Assembly: GCF_027011145.1 (NCBI RefSeq)
Contig: NZ_JALVAO010000015.1
Span: 40,412 to 104,411 of the forward strand
DNA from: Thermococcus sp.
Lineage (GTDB): Archaea > Methanobacteriota_B > Thermococci > Thermococcales > Thermococcaceae
DNA: 64,000 nt
Reading direction: 5' to 3'
The notes beneath the pieces were generated by a model. The model worked only from the letters and a program-made list of their open reading frames with translations. It searched no databases and was not told where the DNA came from. This document shows positions 39,311-46,985 of this stretch, one piece after another (the first letter of the stretch is position 1; each line of letters opens with the position of its first letter). A program made the position numbers and the translations under genes.

Positions 39311-39763
39311 TCAGAGTTCCTCCTTGACCGTAACGAAGGACACCATGGTAACCGTCTGTCCTATGCCCTTTATTTCCCTGAGCTTGTCAACGACTATTTT
39401 ACCGACTTCCTCTGAACTGGGGGCGCGGACTTTTATCAGCAAATCCCACTCACCGGCTATTATGTGAACCTCGTAGACACCCTCGAGAGACGCTATCCTT
39501 TCCGCAACTTCTCTCTGGCTCAGCCCCGCATCAGGGTCGTATCTGGCCAGTATGAAGGCCGTCGTTCCGAGGTTAAGCTTCTTGTAGTTCGGCTTAACCG
39601 TGAACTTCTCGATTATCCCTTCCTCGAGAAGACGCTTAATCCTGTAGTGGACAGTCGTCCTCGGAATGCCGAGCTTCTTGCTGAGGCTCGCTATGTTCTC
39701 CCTCGCGTTTTCCTTCAGCTCTTTCAAGAGCTTCATGTCAATTGCATCGAGGTTACCCGCCAT
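39311..39763 (-). CDS. Lrp/AsnC family transcriptional regulator
   Basis: 150 residues from ATG 39763 (AAGGGGGTCGCG upstream; frame opens at 39781). The N-terminal HTH is DAIDMKLLKELKENARENIA followed by LSKKLGIPRTTVHYRIKRL. The C-terminal ligand-binding domain (AFILARYDPDAGLS, HIIAGEWDLLIKVRA) resembles the single-domain protein at 5698, so mixed assemblies are possible. Likely an amino-acid-responsive regulator, target unknown. Confidence 0.88.
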   Translation of the reverse strand: MAGNLDAIDMKLLKELKENARENIASLSKKLGIPRTTVHYRIKRLLEEGIIEKFTVKPNYKKLNLGTTAFILARYDPDAGLSQREVAERIASLEGVYEVHIIAGEWDLLIKVRAPSSEEVGKIVVDKLREIKGIGQTVTMVSFVTVKEEL

Positions 39764-39822
39764 CGCGACCCCCTTCGTCATCTATTCAACTGTATTTGCA
39801 TATGGTTGATTGGATTGCTTAT

Positions 39823-40374
39823 TTAAAGGTTTTCCCTTAACCATTGGGCAAAAGCCTCAAGGGCCCTTCCGCGGTGGGAGATTCTGTTCTTCTCCTCGGT
39901 TGTCATTTCGGCAAAGGTCTTATCGAATCCATGAGGCTTGAACACTGGGTCGAAGCCGAAACCAAACTTCCCCCTCGGCTCGGTCGTTATTTCCCCTTCA
40001 ACCCTTCCGGTGAAGAGGTGTAGTTCGCCATCCCAGTAGGCTATGACGCTCTTGAAGTGGGCTCTTCTGTTTGTTTCTCCCTCAAGGAGCTTGAGAATCC
40101 CCTGATAACCCAGTGTCCTGTAGACGTAAGCCGAGTAGACACCGGGGAAACCGTTAAGGGGCTCAACGAACAGGCCTGAATCGTCGAGAAAGAAAGGCTC
40201 CTTAATTCTCTCCGCCAGCCACATCACTCCGTATTCCGCAACTTCCTCAAGCGTATCCGCCTGTATCTCTGGATACTCAAAGCGGAGCTGGTAGACCTCA
40301 ATCCCGAGGGGTTCGAGATACTTCCTGGCCTCTTCGACCTTGCCCGGGTTAGAAGTCACAAACGCCAGCCTCAT
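39823..40374 (-). CDS. rdgB: XTP/dITP pyrophosphatase (Ham1/RdgB)
   Basis: 183 residues. It opens with [16 protein letters not shown], the Ham1 signature for the nucleotide triphosphate, and has the active-site segments [17 protein letters not shown] and FGFGFDPVF, then [18 protein letters not shown]. It removes deaminated purine nucleotides (ITP, XTP) from the pool, important at high temperature. ATG follows AGGTGGTTGT. Confidence 0.94.
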   Translation of the reverse strand: MRLAFVTSNPGKVEEARKYLEPLGIEVYQLRFEYPEIQADTLEEVAEYGVMWLAERIKEPFFLDDSGLFVEPLNGFPGVYSAYVYRTLGYQGILKLLEGETNRRAHFKSVIAYWDGELHLFTGRVEGEITTEPRGKFGFGFDPVFKPHGFDKTFAEMTTEEKNRISHRGRALEAFAQWLRENL

Positions 40375-40413
40375 ACAACCACCTGAGAAGAGGGGAAAAG
40401 AAAGGTTAAAAGT

Positions 40414-40902
40414 TTAGTCAATGGTGTAGCCGATTTTCTCGACGAGCTCCCTCCTCTCTTTCCTCTGCTCCTCGGTCTCAATCTTGTTGGCAGCTTTACC
40501 ATCAACGATTCCAAGGACGCTCCTGCCGAGGTCGGTCTCGGCCACTATGACCTGGAATGGGTTCTCGCTGGCGCCGTAGACCATCGCCACGGCCGGGTGG
40601 TTCTTAACGGTGTTGAGGACGTTAATCGGGAAGGCGTTCTTCATGAGGATTACGAAGACGTGACCGGCACCAATCTTAACCGCGTTCTTTGCCGCGAGCT
40701 CTTCAAGCTCCTTGTCGTTGCCCGTAAAGCGGGTCAGCTGGGGTTTCGCCTCGTTCATCGCTATACCGAACTTTATTCCCGGAACAGCCGTGAGAAGGGC
40801 CCTCGCCAGGTCATCAACCGTGAATATCGAGAAGTTACCCTGTCCGATTATGACTTCAACCCCCTCGGGTTTTTCGATGTCAACTACCTCAATCTTCACC
40901 AT
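40414..40902 (-). CDS. adenosine-specific kinase (DUF355 family)
   Basis: 162 residues from ATG 40902 (GGTGATGGCA upstream; frame opens at 40911). The sequence (VVDIEKPEGVEVIIGQGNFSI, GIKFGIAMNEAKPQLTRF, and KIGAGHVFVILMKNAFPINVLN) matches the archaeal adenosine-specific kinase family first described from Pyrobaculum. It would phosphorylate adenosine to AMP. Head-to-head with the Lrp-like gene downstream. Confidence 0.85.
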   Translation of the reverse strand: MVKIEVVDIEKPEGVEVIIGQGNFSIFTVDDLARALLTAVPGIKFGIAMNEAKPQLTRFTGNDKELEELAAKNAVKIGAGHVFVILMKNAFPINVLNTVKNHPAVAMVYGASENPFQVIVAETDLGRSVLGIVDGKAANKIETEEQRKERRELVEKIGYTID

Positions 40903-40967
40903 TGCCATCACCGGAAGAATTTTAATACTCCAGCGATATAACTTTTTCCGCTCCGGTGGTGCCGATA

Positions 40968-41888
40968 ATGGGCGGTGTGAAGGAGGATGAAATTGAGTTC
41001 CTCGTTGAAATTCTAAGCAAGTATCCCCTCGAAAGCCTCAGAAAGATAGCGTCAGCTGAGGGGTTGGATTATTACAGGTTGAAAAGAATTTACGACAAGT
41101 ATTATGGCAAGTATCTCGTGGTGAGCGCAACCTACAACGTAAGGCTTCTCGGCCTGAAGAGCTTCGTTGGTTTCCTGAGCGTTCCGGCGGATAGACTCCT
41201 TGAGGTTGCAAGCAGGATGACAAAAAACCCCTTCATCGGTTACGTTAATCCGGCCTTTGGCTTTAAAAATGGCCTGTCCATAATATTCTACGTCCCCAAG
41301 GAGCAGGTGAAGGATATAGACGAAATGCTCTCCAAATATTCCGACGACTTCGAATACTACGAGGTCTGGGCATATCCGCCCCCTGAGAAGCCGAAGAAGT
41401 GGGGTTCCTGGGAACTGAGTTACGACTACGCGATTCTTATGGACATTCTCAAGTGGGACGCGAGAACGCCGATGAAAAAGATAGCGGAGAGCTTGGGAAA
41501 AACCAGACCAACGATACGGTACATGATAAACAGACTCCGGGAAAAGAAAATCCTTGTCGGCTTCTTCCCCCTCGTTGATATGAACATCCACGACAGAGGG
41601 GTTATCGGTATAACGAGCGAGCTAAGAGAGGAAGTCCTTGAGAAGTTCAGGGAACACGAAATCTCCGCCGGTTATCTTCCGGGCAGGGGGTATCTCCTCG
41701 AATGGTTTTTCTCCTCTAAAGAGGATATGGGAGAAAAGGTTCTCGAGTTCAGCGCCTACGTTGAGAAACTGCTCATCGAGTACTTTGAGCCGACTTTCAA
41801 GGAGTTAAACGACAAAAACAAGAGGACGGCCTTTCAGAGGATGGTAAAGAAAGATGGAAGTGGATACCGCTCAATCCTTGAGTTCTAA
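40968..41888 (+). CDS. transcriptional regulator with C-terminal helix-turn-helix, Lrp-like
   Basis: About 306 residues from ATG 40968 (GGTGGTGCCGATA upstream). Two regions: an N-terminal HTH-like segment (ESLRKIASAEGLDYYRLKRIYDKY) and a second one in the middle (TPMKKIAESLGKTRPTIRYMINRLREKKIL), with alpha/beta Lrp-like segments after each. It may therefore bind DNA through two HTHs in one chain. The convergent SPASM gene overlaps its stop by 4 bases. Target unknown. Confidence 0.7.
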   Translation: MGGVKEDEIEFLVEILSKYPLESLRKIASAEGLDYYRLKRIYDKYYGKYLVVSATYNVRLLGLKSFVGFLSVPADRLLEVASRMTKNPFIGYVNPAFGFKNGLSIIFYVPKEQVKDIDEMLSKYSDDFEYYEVWAYPPPEKPKKWGSWELSYDYAILMDILKWDARTPMKKIAESLGKTRPTIRYMINRLREKKILVGFFPLVDMNIHDRGVIGITSELREEVLEKFREHEISAGYLPGRGYLLEWFFSSKEDMGEKVLEFSAYVEKLLIEYFEPTFKELNDKNKRTAFQRMVKKDGSGYRSILEF

Positions 41889-42811
41889 GGTAGCATAGGA
41901 CAGTATTCCATTCCGTCTATTTCGCCCGTTGCCTGATACTCAAGCGCCCTGCAGTCGTGGCAGATGTACTTGAAGGGGCACGTGGAACAGGCCGGTATCT
42001 TGTCTTTTGTCATCTTCCAGAAGGCCCTCAACCGTTTCTTTCTGATGGCCTCCTTAAGGGTCATTTTGGTGAGGTCGCCAACGACGTAGTTCCTCAGGAG
42101 GGGACATGGCAGGACGTAGCCCTCAACCGTAACGGCAACCGTTCCGGAGAGACAGTCATGGTAACGCTCTGTGCTCGGGTTGTAAATCCTGCGGAGTTCA
42201 ATGACGTTGAAGTCCAGCTTTCTGACAGAGCCAGGGAAGAGAACATCAACGTAAACTTCCCCGTTAAAGTTGCCGAGGAGGGCTTCGTTCATCTCTTCAT
42301 GCCTGACCGTTAGAAGTGCACCGTGGAGCCAGGGATAGGCCGAGAGTTCATCCAAAGTGTGCTCCGGATAGCTGAGCTCCGCTATGAACTTGACCCCCTC
42401 AACAGGAGTAATCTTATCGAGGTCATCGATAAGAACAACCGCATAAACCTCAGGAAAATCAAGCTCGCTCGCAAACACAGCGAGTGCAAGGAGTGTCTCA
42501 ACGTTGTCGTAGTTTGTCAGCCAGAGTTCTTTACCCCCGAGCTTCCTGAACTCGAGGATTACCTCCTTCATTCTCTCAATGCTCATCGGCTCCCTTCGGA
42601 GAATGAACCTGTTGTTGCCGATGCAACCTATCGAACGGGGTATTCCTTCGACCTCCGAGAACTTTCCCCTGCCACTTCCAATCTGAAATATAAGGCGCTC
42701 AAGTTTACCGTTGTGTATTTTTACCGACCACGGCGGTTTTGAAACGCTTACAACCGTCCTTCCCGGAAAGGCCTGGGGAGTTGGAACAACGTGAACTGCC
42801 TTCTCCATCAT
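41885..42811 (-). CDS. SPASM-domain protein lacking the radical-SAM cysteines
   Basis: 308 residues. The C-terminal SPASM region has its cysteines in order (CPLLR near 233, CSTCPFKYIC near 273-282, HDC, and a final CP). The N-terminus has a radical-SAM-like barrel pattern (FRKLGGKELWLTNYDN) but no CxxxCxxC; where that motif belongs there is a single cysteine in SIGCIGNN. It either lost radical chemistry or uses its SPASM clusters for another purpose. GGTGGGCA precedes the start. Partner unknown. Confidence 0.65.
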   Translation of the reverse strand: MMEKAVHVVPTPQAFPGRTVVSVSKPPWSVKIHNGKLERLIFQIGSGRGKFSEVEGIPRSIGCIGNNRFILRREPMSIERMKEVILEFRKLGGKELWLTNYDNVETLLALAVFASELDFPEVYAVVLIDDLDKITPVEGVKFIAELSYPEHTLDELSAYPWLHGALLTVRHEEMNEALLGNFNGEVYVDVLFPGSVRKLDFNVIELRRIYNPSTERYHDCLSGTVAVTVEGYVLPCPLLRNYVVGDLTKMTLKEAIRKKRLRAFWKMTKDKIPACSTCPFKYICHDCRALEYQATGEIDGMEYCPMLP

Positions 42812-42905
42812 TGCCCACCGTAGAAATGGTCGTAAAAGCCATATTTATACTTTTTCTATTCGGATTTTGCTAACCACTGTATTTAGTATGCAAAAAACGA
42901 AAAAT

Positions 42906-43331
42906 TCAGACCGGAACCTGCTTGTCACCCTCTATCCAGAAGGTCCCCTCGGTGGTAACTTCCTTTTTCCAGACCGGAACCCTCTTCTTTACCTCATCCA
43001 AAGCCCACGAGCATGCCTCGAAGGCCTCCTTTCTGTGCTTCGCGCTGGCAACTATGAGAATAGTGTCCTCACCAACGGGTAACTCGCCGTAGCGGTGCCA
43101 TATGAGCATGTCGAGGATTGAAAACCGCTTAAGGGCCTCTTCCCTGATGCGCTCCATCTCCTTTTCAGCCATCTCGGGATAGGCCTCGTAGATGAGCTTT
43201 TGAACCCTTTTTCCGTGGCTCTCGTTCCTGACCTGGCCGAGGAAAACCACATAGGCGCCACTCTCGGGGACACGGAGAAATTTTATGGCCTCATCAACGC
43301 TGAAGGCTTCCTTAGTAAGTCTGACCTTCAC
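42906..43331 (-). CDS. moaE: molybdopterin synthase catalytic subunit
   Basis: About 141 residues from GTG 43331 (GGTGGTGGTTTCG upstream). The MoaE hallmarks are GAYVVFLGQVRNESHGKRV, then LIYEAYPEMAEKEM, IWHRYGELPVGE and HRKEAFEACSWALDEVKKRVPVWKKE, with the catalytic lysines in the last segment. Together with MoaD it adds the dithiolene sulphurs to the pterin needed by the tungsten or molybdenum enzyme FdhA in this window. Confidence 0.93.
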   Translation of the reverse strand: MKVRLTKEAFSVDEAIKFLRVPESGAYVVFLGQVRNESHGKRVQKLIYEAYPEMAEKEMERIREEALKRFSILDMLIWHRYGELPVGEDTILIVASAKHRKEAFEACSWALDEVKKRVPVWKKEVTTEGTFWIEGDKQVPV

Positions 43332-43401
43332 CGAAACCACCACCTAAACATCACCCGGAAGGTTTAAAGTTTTCATCCCCCGAGCGGAAAAGGGTGGGAA
43401 G

Positions 43402-44211
43402 ATGAGAAAGCTCTTAACCCTGCTCTTAGTTTTGGTCGTGCTCTCAGCCGGATGCATAGGCGGGGGCTCAAATAACGCAACGACCGTGGGCGGGAATACA
43501 ACTCCAGTGAAAACCAGCTCAACACAGGTTTCAACTACCAGTCCAAAGAAGGAATCCTCAATAAATCCCCTTAAAGCCCTTGAGGCGATAAAACAGTACA
43601 CCTACGAGGAAAACGCGACGGCCGAGCTAAACATAGAGATGAAAACCGGGAACATCACCCAGAGGACTAACGTAAGTCTCGTTGTATACGAAAGGGGATA
43701 CGTGGATCTCGAGGACAAAAGGGCCCGGATAGAGACGAGAACAACGACCCTGCCAGACAACGTGACCCTCAACACGACCTGGGTAATCATAGGCCAAAAG
43801 GTCTACGTGGAGAACTTCGGGAACGTCACCGTCGAGAACGACACTTCATTCTGGAAAATTAACCCGGTTTCACTGGCGAGGGAACTCCTCAGGCTCAAAC
43901 CCGTGGGCAACTACACCGAGAACGGCACGCTGGTTCTCACGTATTCCGTCCCCGGAGAACTGATAATCCCCCTCGCGGAGCTCTACTTCACGACGCCGGA
44001 CATGAACACAACGGTTACAGACGCCACCGCGGAGCTGTACTTCACCGAAAAGGGCTTTACCGGAATGAAGCTAACCTATGAGATTGTTGCAACGACCACA
44101 ACGGCCGGCCTTGGAGGAGAAATCAGCGTCAGGGAAAAGGGCCTGTGGAGGGGCAAAATCGAAATAACCTCCGTAAACGAAAAGAAGGAAGTCAAGGCGC
44201 CGTCTACCTGA
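43402..44211 (+). CDS. secreted lipoprotein of unknown function
   Basis: 269 residues. Signal with lipobox SAGCIG (Cys18), a Gly/Asn/Thr-rich linker (20-55), then a beta-rich domain with repeated strand-turn-strand units and many Asn-X-Thr sites. It resembles LppX/LolA-like periplasmic lipid-handling folds by pattern only; no motif decides it. It shares the lipobox AGCIG with the phosphoesterase at 7960. It is divergent from moaE. Confidence 0.7.
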   Translation: MRKLLTLLLVLVVLSAGCIGGGSNNATTVGGNTTPVKTSSTQVSTTSPKKESSINPLKALEAIKQYTYEENATAELNIEMKTGNITQRTNVSLVVYERGYVDLEDKRARIETRTTTLPDNVTLNTTWVIIGQKVYVENFGNVTVENDTSFWKINPVSLARELLRLKPVGNYTENGTLVLTYSVPGELIIPLAELYFTTPDMNTTVTDATAELYFTEKGFTGMKLTYEIVATTTTAGLGGEISVREKGLWRGKIEITSVNEKKEVKAPST

Positions 44212-44902
44212 GCTCCACTACATCAAAGGTGTTGTAGGCCAAATCAACCAGGAGGAGCTTGTTGAGCAGGGGCTCCCCAAGGCCCGTCAGGAGCTTTATT
44301 ACCTCCATCGCCTGAATTGAACCTACAACCCCGGCCGTCGCGCCGATTATGGGGAACTTCCCCTTCTTTTCCCTGACACTCGGGAAAATCTCGCGGAGGC
44401 TCTTGGTTTTTCCGGGGAGGATTGTCGTAACCTGACCAAAAGTCCCCTCGACGGCACCGTGAACGAGCGGGATTCCCTTTTTCTGGGAGTATTCATCCAG
44501 GAGAAAGCGCGTTTCAAAGTTGTCGAGGCAGTCAACTATGACGTCAACGCCATTGAGAACCTCCCCGATGTTGTCGCGTGTTAGTCTTCCCACGAAGGTC
44601 TCTATTTTTATGTCGGAGTTGAAACGCTCCAGCTTCCATTTGGCGGAGAGGGGCTTTGGATTCCTGCCTACGTCCTCCTCCCAGTGGAGTATCTGCCTGT
44701 TCAGGTTGCTGAGTTCAGGTTCCTGCTCGTCTATCAAAAGGAGCGTGCCCACCCCAGCGGCGGCGAGGTAATAGGCAACGGGACTACCGAGACCGCCGAC
44801 GCCGACGACGGCCACCCTGGCTTGTTTAAGCTTCTCCTGACCCTCAACCCCAAAGACCATTATCTGCCTGTCGTACCTTTCCAGTTCCCTATCGCTCAGC
44901 AT
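44204..44902 (-). CDS. MoeB/ThiF/HesA-family adenylyltransferase
   Basis: 232 residues from ATG 44902 (GGTGGTTGAG upstream). The ATP-binding loop is GVGGLGSPVAYYLAAAGVG, and the family's NLNRQ follows in ELSNLNRQILHWEEDVG. The catalytic aspartate region is VIVDCLDNF. It lacks the CxxC pairs that bind zinc in many MoeB proteins. It should adenylate the C-terminal glycine of MoaD, encoded immediately upstream, before sulphur transfer. Confidence 0.88.
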   Translation of the reverse strand: MLSDRELERYDRQIMVFGVEGQEKLKQARVAVVGVGGLGSPVAYYLAAAGVGTLLLIDEQEPELSNLNRQILHWEEDVGRNPKPLSAKWKLERFNSDIKIETFVGRLTRDNIGEVLNGVDVIVDCLDNFETRFLLDEYSQKKGIPLVHGAVEGTFGQVTTILPGKTKSLREIFPSVREKKGKFPIIGATAGVVGSIQAMEVIKLLTGLGEPLLNKLLLVDLAYNTFDVVELR

Positions 44903-44903
44903 C

Positions 44904-45170
44904 TCAACCACCGCTCACCGGTGGGAATATTGCAACAATGTCACCATCGCGGAGAACCTCGTCAAAGCGAACGTAACGGCCGTTTCTGGAGACGTTTACG
45001 TCGGCCAAATCGTCCTCCTCGGCGAAGACCTCGTTTTTCAGAACCGGATGCCTCTCCTTGAGAATCTCGATGAGTTCCCTAACAGTTATCCCGTCTGGAA
45101 CCTCAAGTTCCTCCTCGCTTTTGCCAACCAGGGAGCGGTAGCGCGCGAAGTAGCGGACGGTGACTTTCAT
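44904..45170 (-). CDS. moaD: molybdopterin synthase sulphur carrier subunit
   Basis: 88 residues from ATG 45170 (GGTGGTTGGC upstream). A ubiquitin-like fold (VTVRYFARYRSLVGKSEEEL, GDIVAIFPPVSGG) ending in the required Gly-Gly. Its stop nearly touches the start of the MoeB-like gene, showing one operon. It carries the sulphur used by MoaE. Confidence 0.9.
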   Translation of the reverse strand: MKVTVRYFARYRSLVGKSEEELEVPDGITVRELIEILKERHPVLKNEVFAEEDDLADVNVSRNGRYVRFDEVLRDGDIVAIFPPVSGG

Positions 45171-45236
45171 GCCAACCACCGGGAAAAGTTGGAGGGGAAG
45201 TTAAAAAGGGTTTGGCGGTAAGTTAGTAGTTTGAGC

Positions 45237-45695
45237 TCACGTTATTCTCTGAGAGAGTACTTTCCGAGGCAGTTCGATTTTTAGCCAGAGGAACGTTAGG
45301 ATGTAGTGCAAGGTTATGAGAGGCACCAGAGATACTAAAAAACCAAACTGCTCCACCAGAGCCAAGGGCGCAAGCAACGGGTAGGGAAGTTTAAGTAGAT
45401 AATAATATCTTCGGCACTTCGCATCGGGTATTTTCTTTGACTCAAAATAAAAAAGAAACGCCAGATAAACACCAAAATATCCAATCAGGACTGACACTAT
45501 TATCCCGACCCTATAAAACAATGCAATGGCCATTAATGTGACCAACAGTGGCAACATAACGCTCTGAGATTTAATGCTTCGCTCCCGCAAACCGGTATAA
45601 TCGGCGTCAAAGAACACCACAGTTATGGACGTGAAAACGGCCACCACAAAGGCACTCAAAAGGGGACTGGCACCATTACGGGAGAATCCCGCCAA
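45237..45695 (-). CDS. small membrane protein, probably 5'-frameshifted
   Basis: The frame starts at a TTG (45695) with no ribosome binding site. Its 152 residues carry four or five membrane helices (for instance LLVTLMAIALFYRVGIIVSV and IGYFGVYLAFLFYFES). A well-placed start lies 121 bases upstream in another frame (see 45,712-45,816). Deleting one G at 45729-45731 joins the two and gives SIHRTLTILIFGEIF into this frame. No homologue recognised. It is AT-rich and follows the membrane genes at 46,014 and 46,479. Confidence 0.55.
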   Translation of the reverse strand: MAGFSRNGASPLLSAFVVAVFTSITVVFFDADYTGLRERSIKSQSVMLPLLVTLMAIALFYRVGIIVSVLIGYFGVYLAFLFYFESKKIPDAKCRRYYYLLKLPYPLLAPLALVEQFGFLVSLVPLITLHYILTFLWLKIELPRKVLSQRIT

Positions 45696-45711
45696 AAGAG
45701 AAACAAATATC

Positions 45712-45816
45712 TCACCAAAGATTAAGATGGGTCAGCGTCCTGTGGATTGACTTGCTTATCTTCAGATTGACCAGTGAAATGAAAAGAAGGATATAAAGCA
45801 GGTACTCCCAGACCAT
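45712..45816 (-). pseudogene. detached 5' end of the 45,237 gene; remainder of the gap is non-coding
   Basis: ATG 45816 follows GGAAGGTGATTCAC, a strong ribosome binding site, and encodes MVWEYLLYILLFISLVNLK and then a stop after 34 residues. The hydrophobic N-terminus looks like the first helix of the membrane protein downstream. From 45817 to 46013 I see only an AT-rich promoter-like stretch (AACTTTAAAAGCC on the minus strand) and no gene. Confidence 0.45.
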
Positions 45817-46013
45817 GTGAATCACCTTCCTCTAGACCCTTCCAATGCCCTAACAAATTGTATTGAGGGGATTTAAACCTGGCTTTTAAAGTTCTTTCTT
45901 GCTACATTCAGCAAAGCGTTGGAAGATGATGAAAGCGCGAAAGGAACCTCCAATTGCCATTAACTCCCCGGTAAATCTACAGAGAATAAAGAGGGCCCAA
46001 TCTTTCCAGAACA

Positions 46014-46376
46014 TTACTGAGATTCACGTAACACGAGACGTGTGTATTCTCTTTTGAGCACGTAAGCGTAGAGCACCGCCCACAGAATATTACTCAGATA
46101 AGTGCTAAGCTTGGGAGGATTATCAACGACATATGCTAGATAAAATACAACAAAGCCACTTACCAGCACAGGAGTGGGTAGTTTCTTTGTACTAAGAACC
46201 CACCAAACCTCCACACCCCAGAGCAGAGCCAGGGAGACCTGGATGAATATGGAGGGCTTAAGAATCCCGCAATAGCTCCAGCAGTAGGCGTTTAAAAGAG
46301 CCTCAAACAACAACAGCGCTAGCGGAAGTAAAAGGAGGATGGTGAACATAAAGTTATCCCACGTGAAATCTTTCAT
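46014..46376 (-). CDS. small membrane protein of unknown function
   Basis: 120 residues with four hydrophobic stretches (FTILLLLPLALLLFEALL, IFIQVSLALLWGVEVWWVL, VLVSGFVVFYLAYVV, and a final one). Cysteines at CWSYC. ATG follows GGGGAGAGGACGG. It lies in the AT-rich island downstream of the giant secreted protein. Its role may be to accompany or protect against that protein, but this is inference. Confidence 0.6.
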   Translation of the reverse strand: MKDFTWDNFMFTILLLLPLALLLFEALLNAYCWSYCGILKPSIFIQVSLALLWGVEVWWVLSTKKLPTPVLVSGFVVFYLAYVVDNPPKLSTYLSNILWAVLYAYVLKREYTRLVLRESQ

Positions 46377-46478
46377 CCGTCCTCTCCCCGGTGTATATCA
46401 TTTCCACCGATGCAACTGAACATAGTAATATAAACTTTTCCCAACCAAAGCACGTCAAAAAGTCCCGTGTTTTCAAAC

Positions 46479-46982
46479 CTAACTTACCTTCAGGTAATCT
46501 CGCATTTCAGACCAAATTCCCATCATAAGCAATAGATAGTTAAGACCCAAAGACGGCCCAAGCAACCCCAACACGAGAACGCCCAGCCCGAATCCAATCA
46601 AATATCCCAGCAACTTACTTTTCGAGAGGAAAGTGTATGTCCACGAAACAGGCCTATAAATGAAAAACGAGAAAATAATCATGGCTACGGCAAAAATCAA
46701 ATCCTTCCACGTTGAAACGGCGAGCATAGCGTATCCCACCGAGAACAGCAACAGGACGAACCACACATGCAAACTCACAATTTCCTCTTCCCCAAATTCT
46801 TTTGCAAGGGCCTTATTTATGAGTTCTCTCTTGAATATCCAGTAATAGGCCACCCAGAAATATGCGGGAAAAATATACAGAAGTGTTTGAAGATTCCTTG
46901 AGCCATATTTAAGCCCGCGGGTGAAAAAATAAAGAGAAACAAAGAAGGAAACCAAGGTAAGTAGTTTGTTAGGTATCTCCAT
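46479..46982 (-). CDS. membrane protein encoded directly after the giant secreted protein
   Basis: 167 residues with about five membrane helices. Its ATG follows GGGGGATGAGTT, which includes the stop of the upstream gene, so the two are translated in series. No motif or homologue recognised. AT-rich. Confidence 0.65.
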   Translation of the reverse strand: MEIPNKLLTLVSFFVSLYFFTRGLKYGSRNLQTLLYIFPAYFWVAYYWIFKRELINKALAKEFGEEEIVSLHVWFVLLLFSVGYAMLAVSTWKDLIFAVAMIIFSFFIYRPVSWTYTFLSKSKLLGYLIGFGLGVLVLGLLGPSLGLNYLLLMMGIWSEMRDYLKVS

Positions 46983-46985
46983 AAC

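Noticed and set aside
45925..46020. Possible box C/D small RNA (ATGATGA at 45929, CTGA at 46017)
   Set aside because: The boxes are about 90 bases apart, longer than archaeal C/D RNAs (about 55-70), and no internal D'/C' pair is visible.
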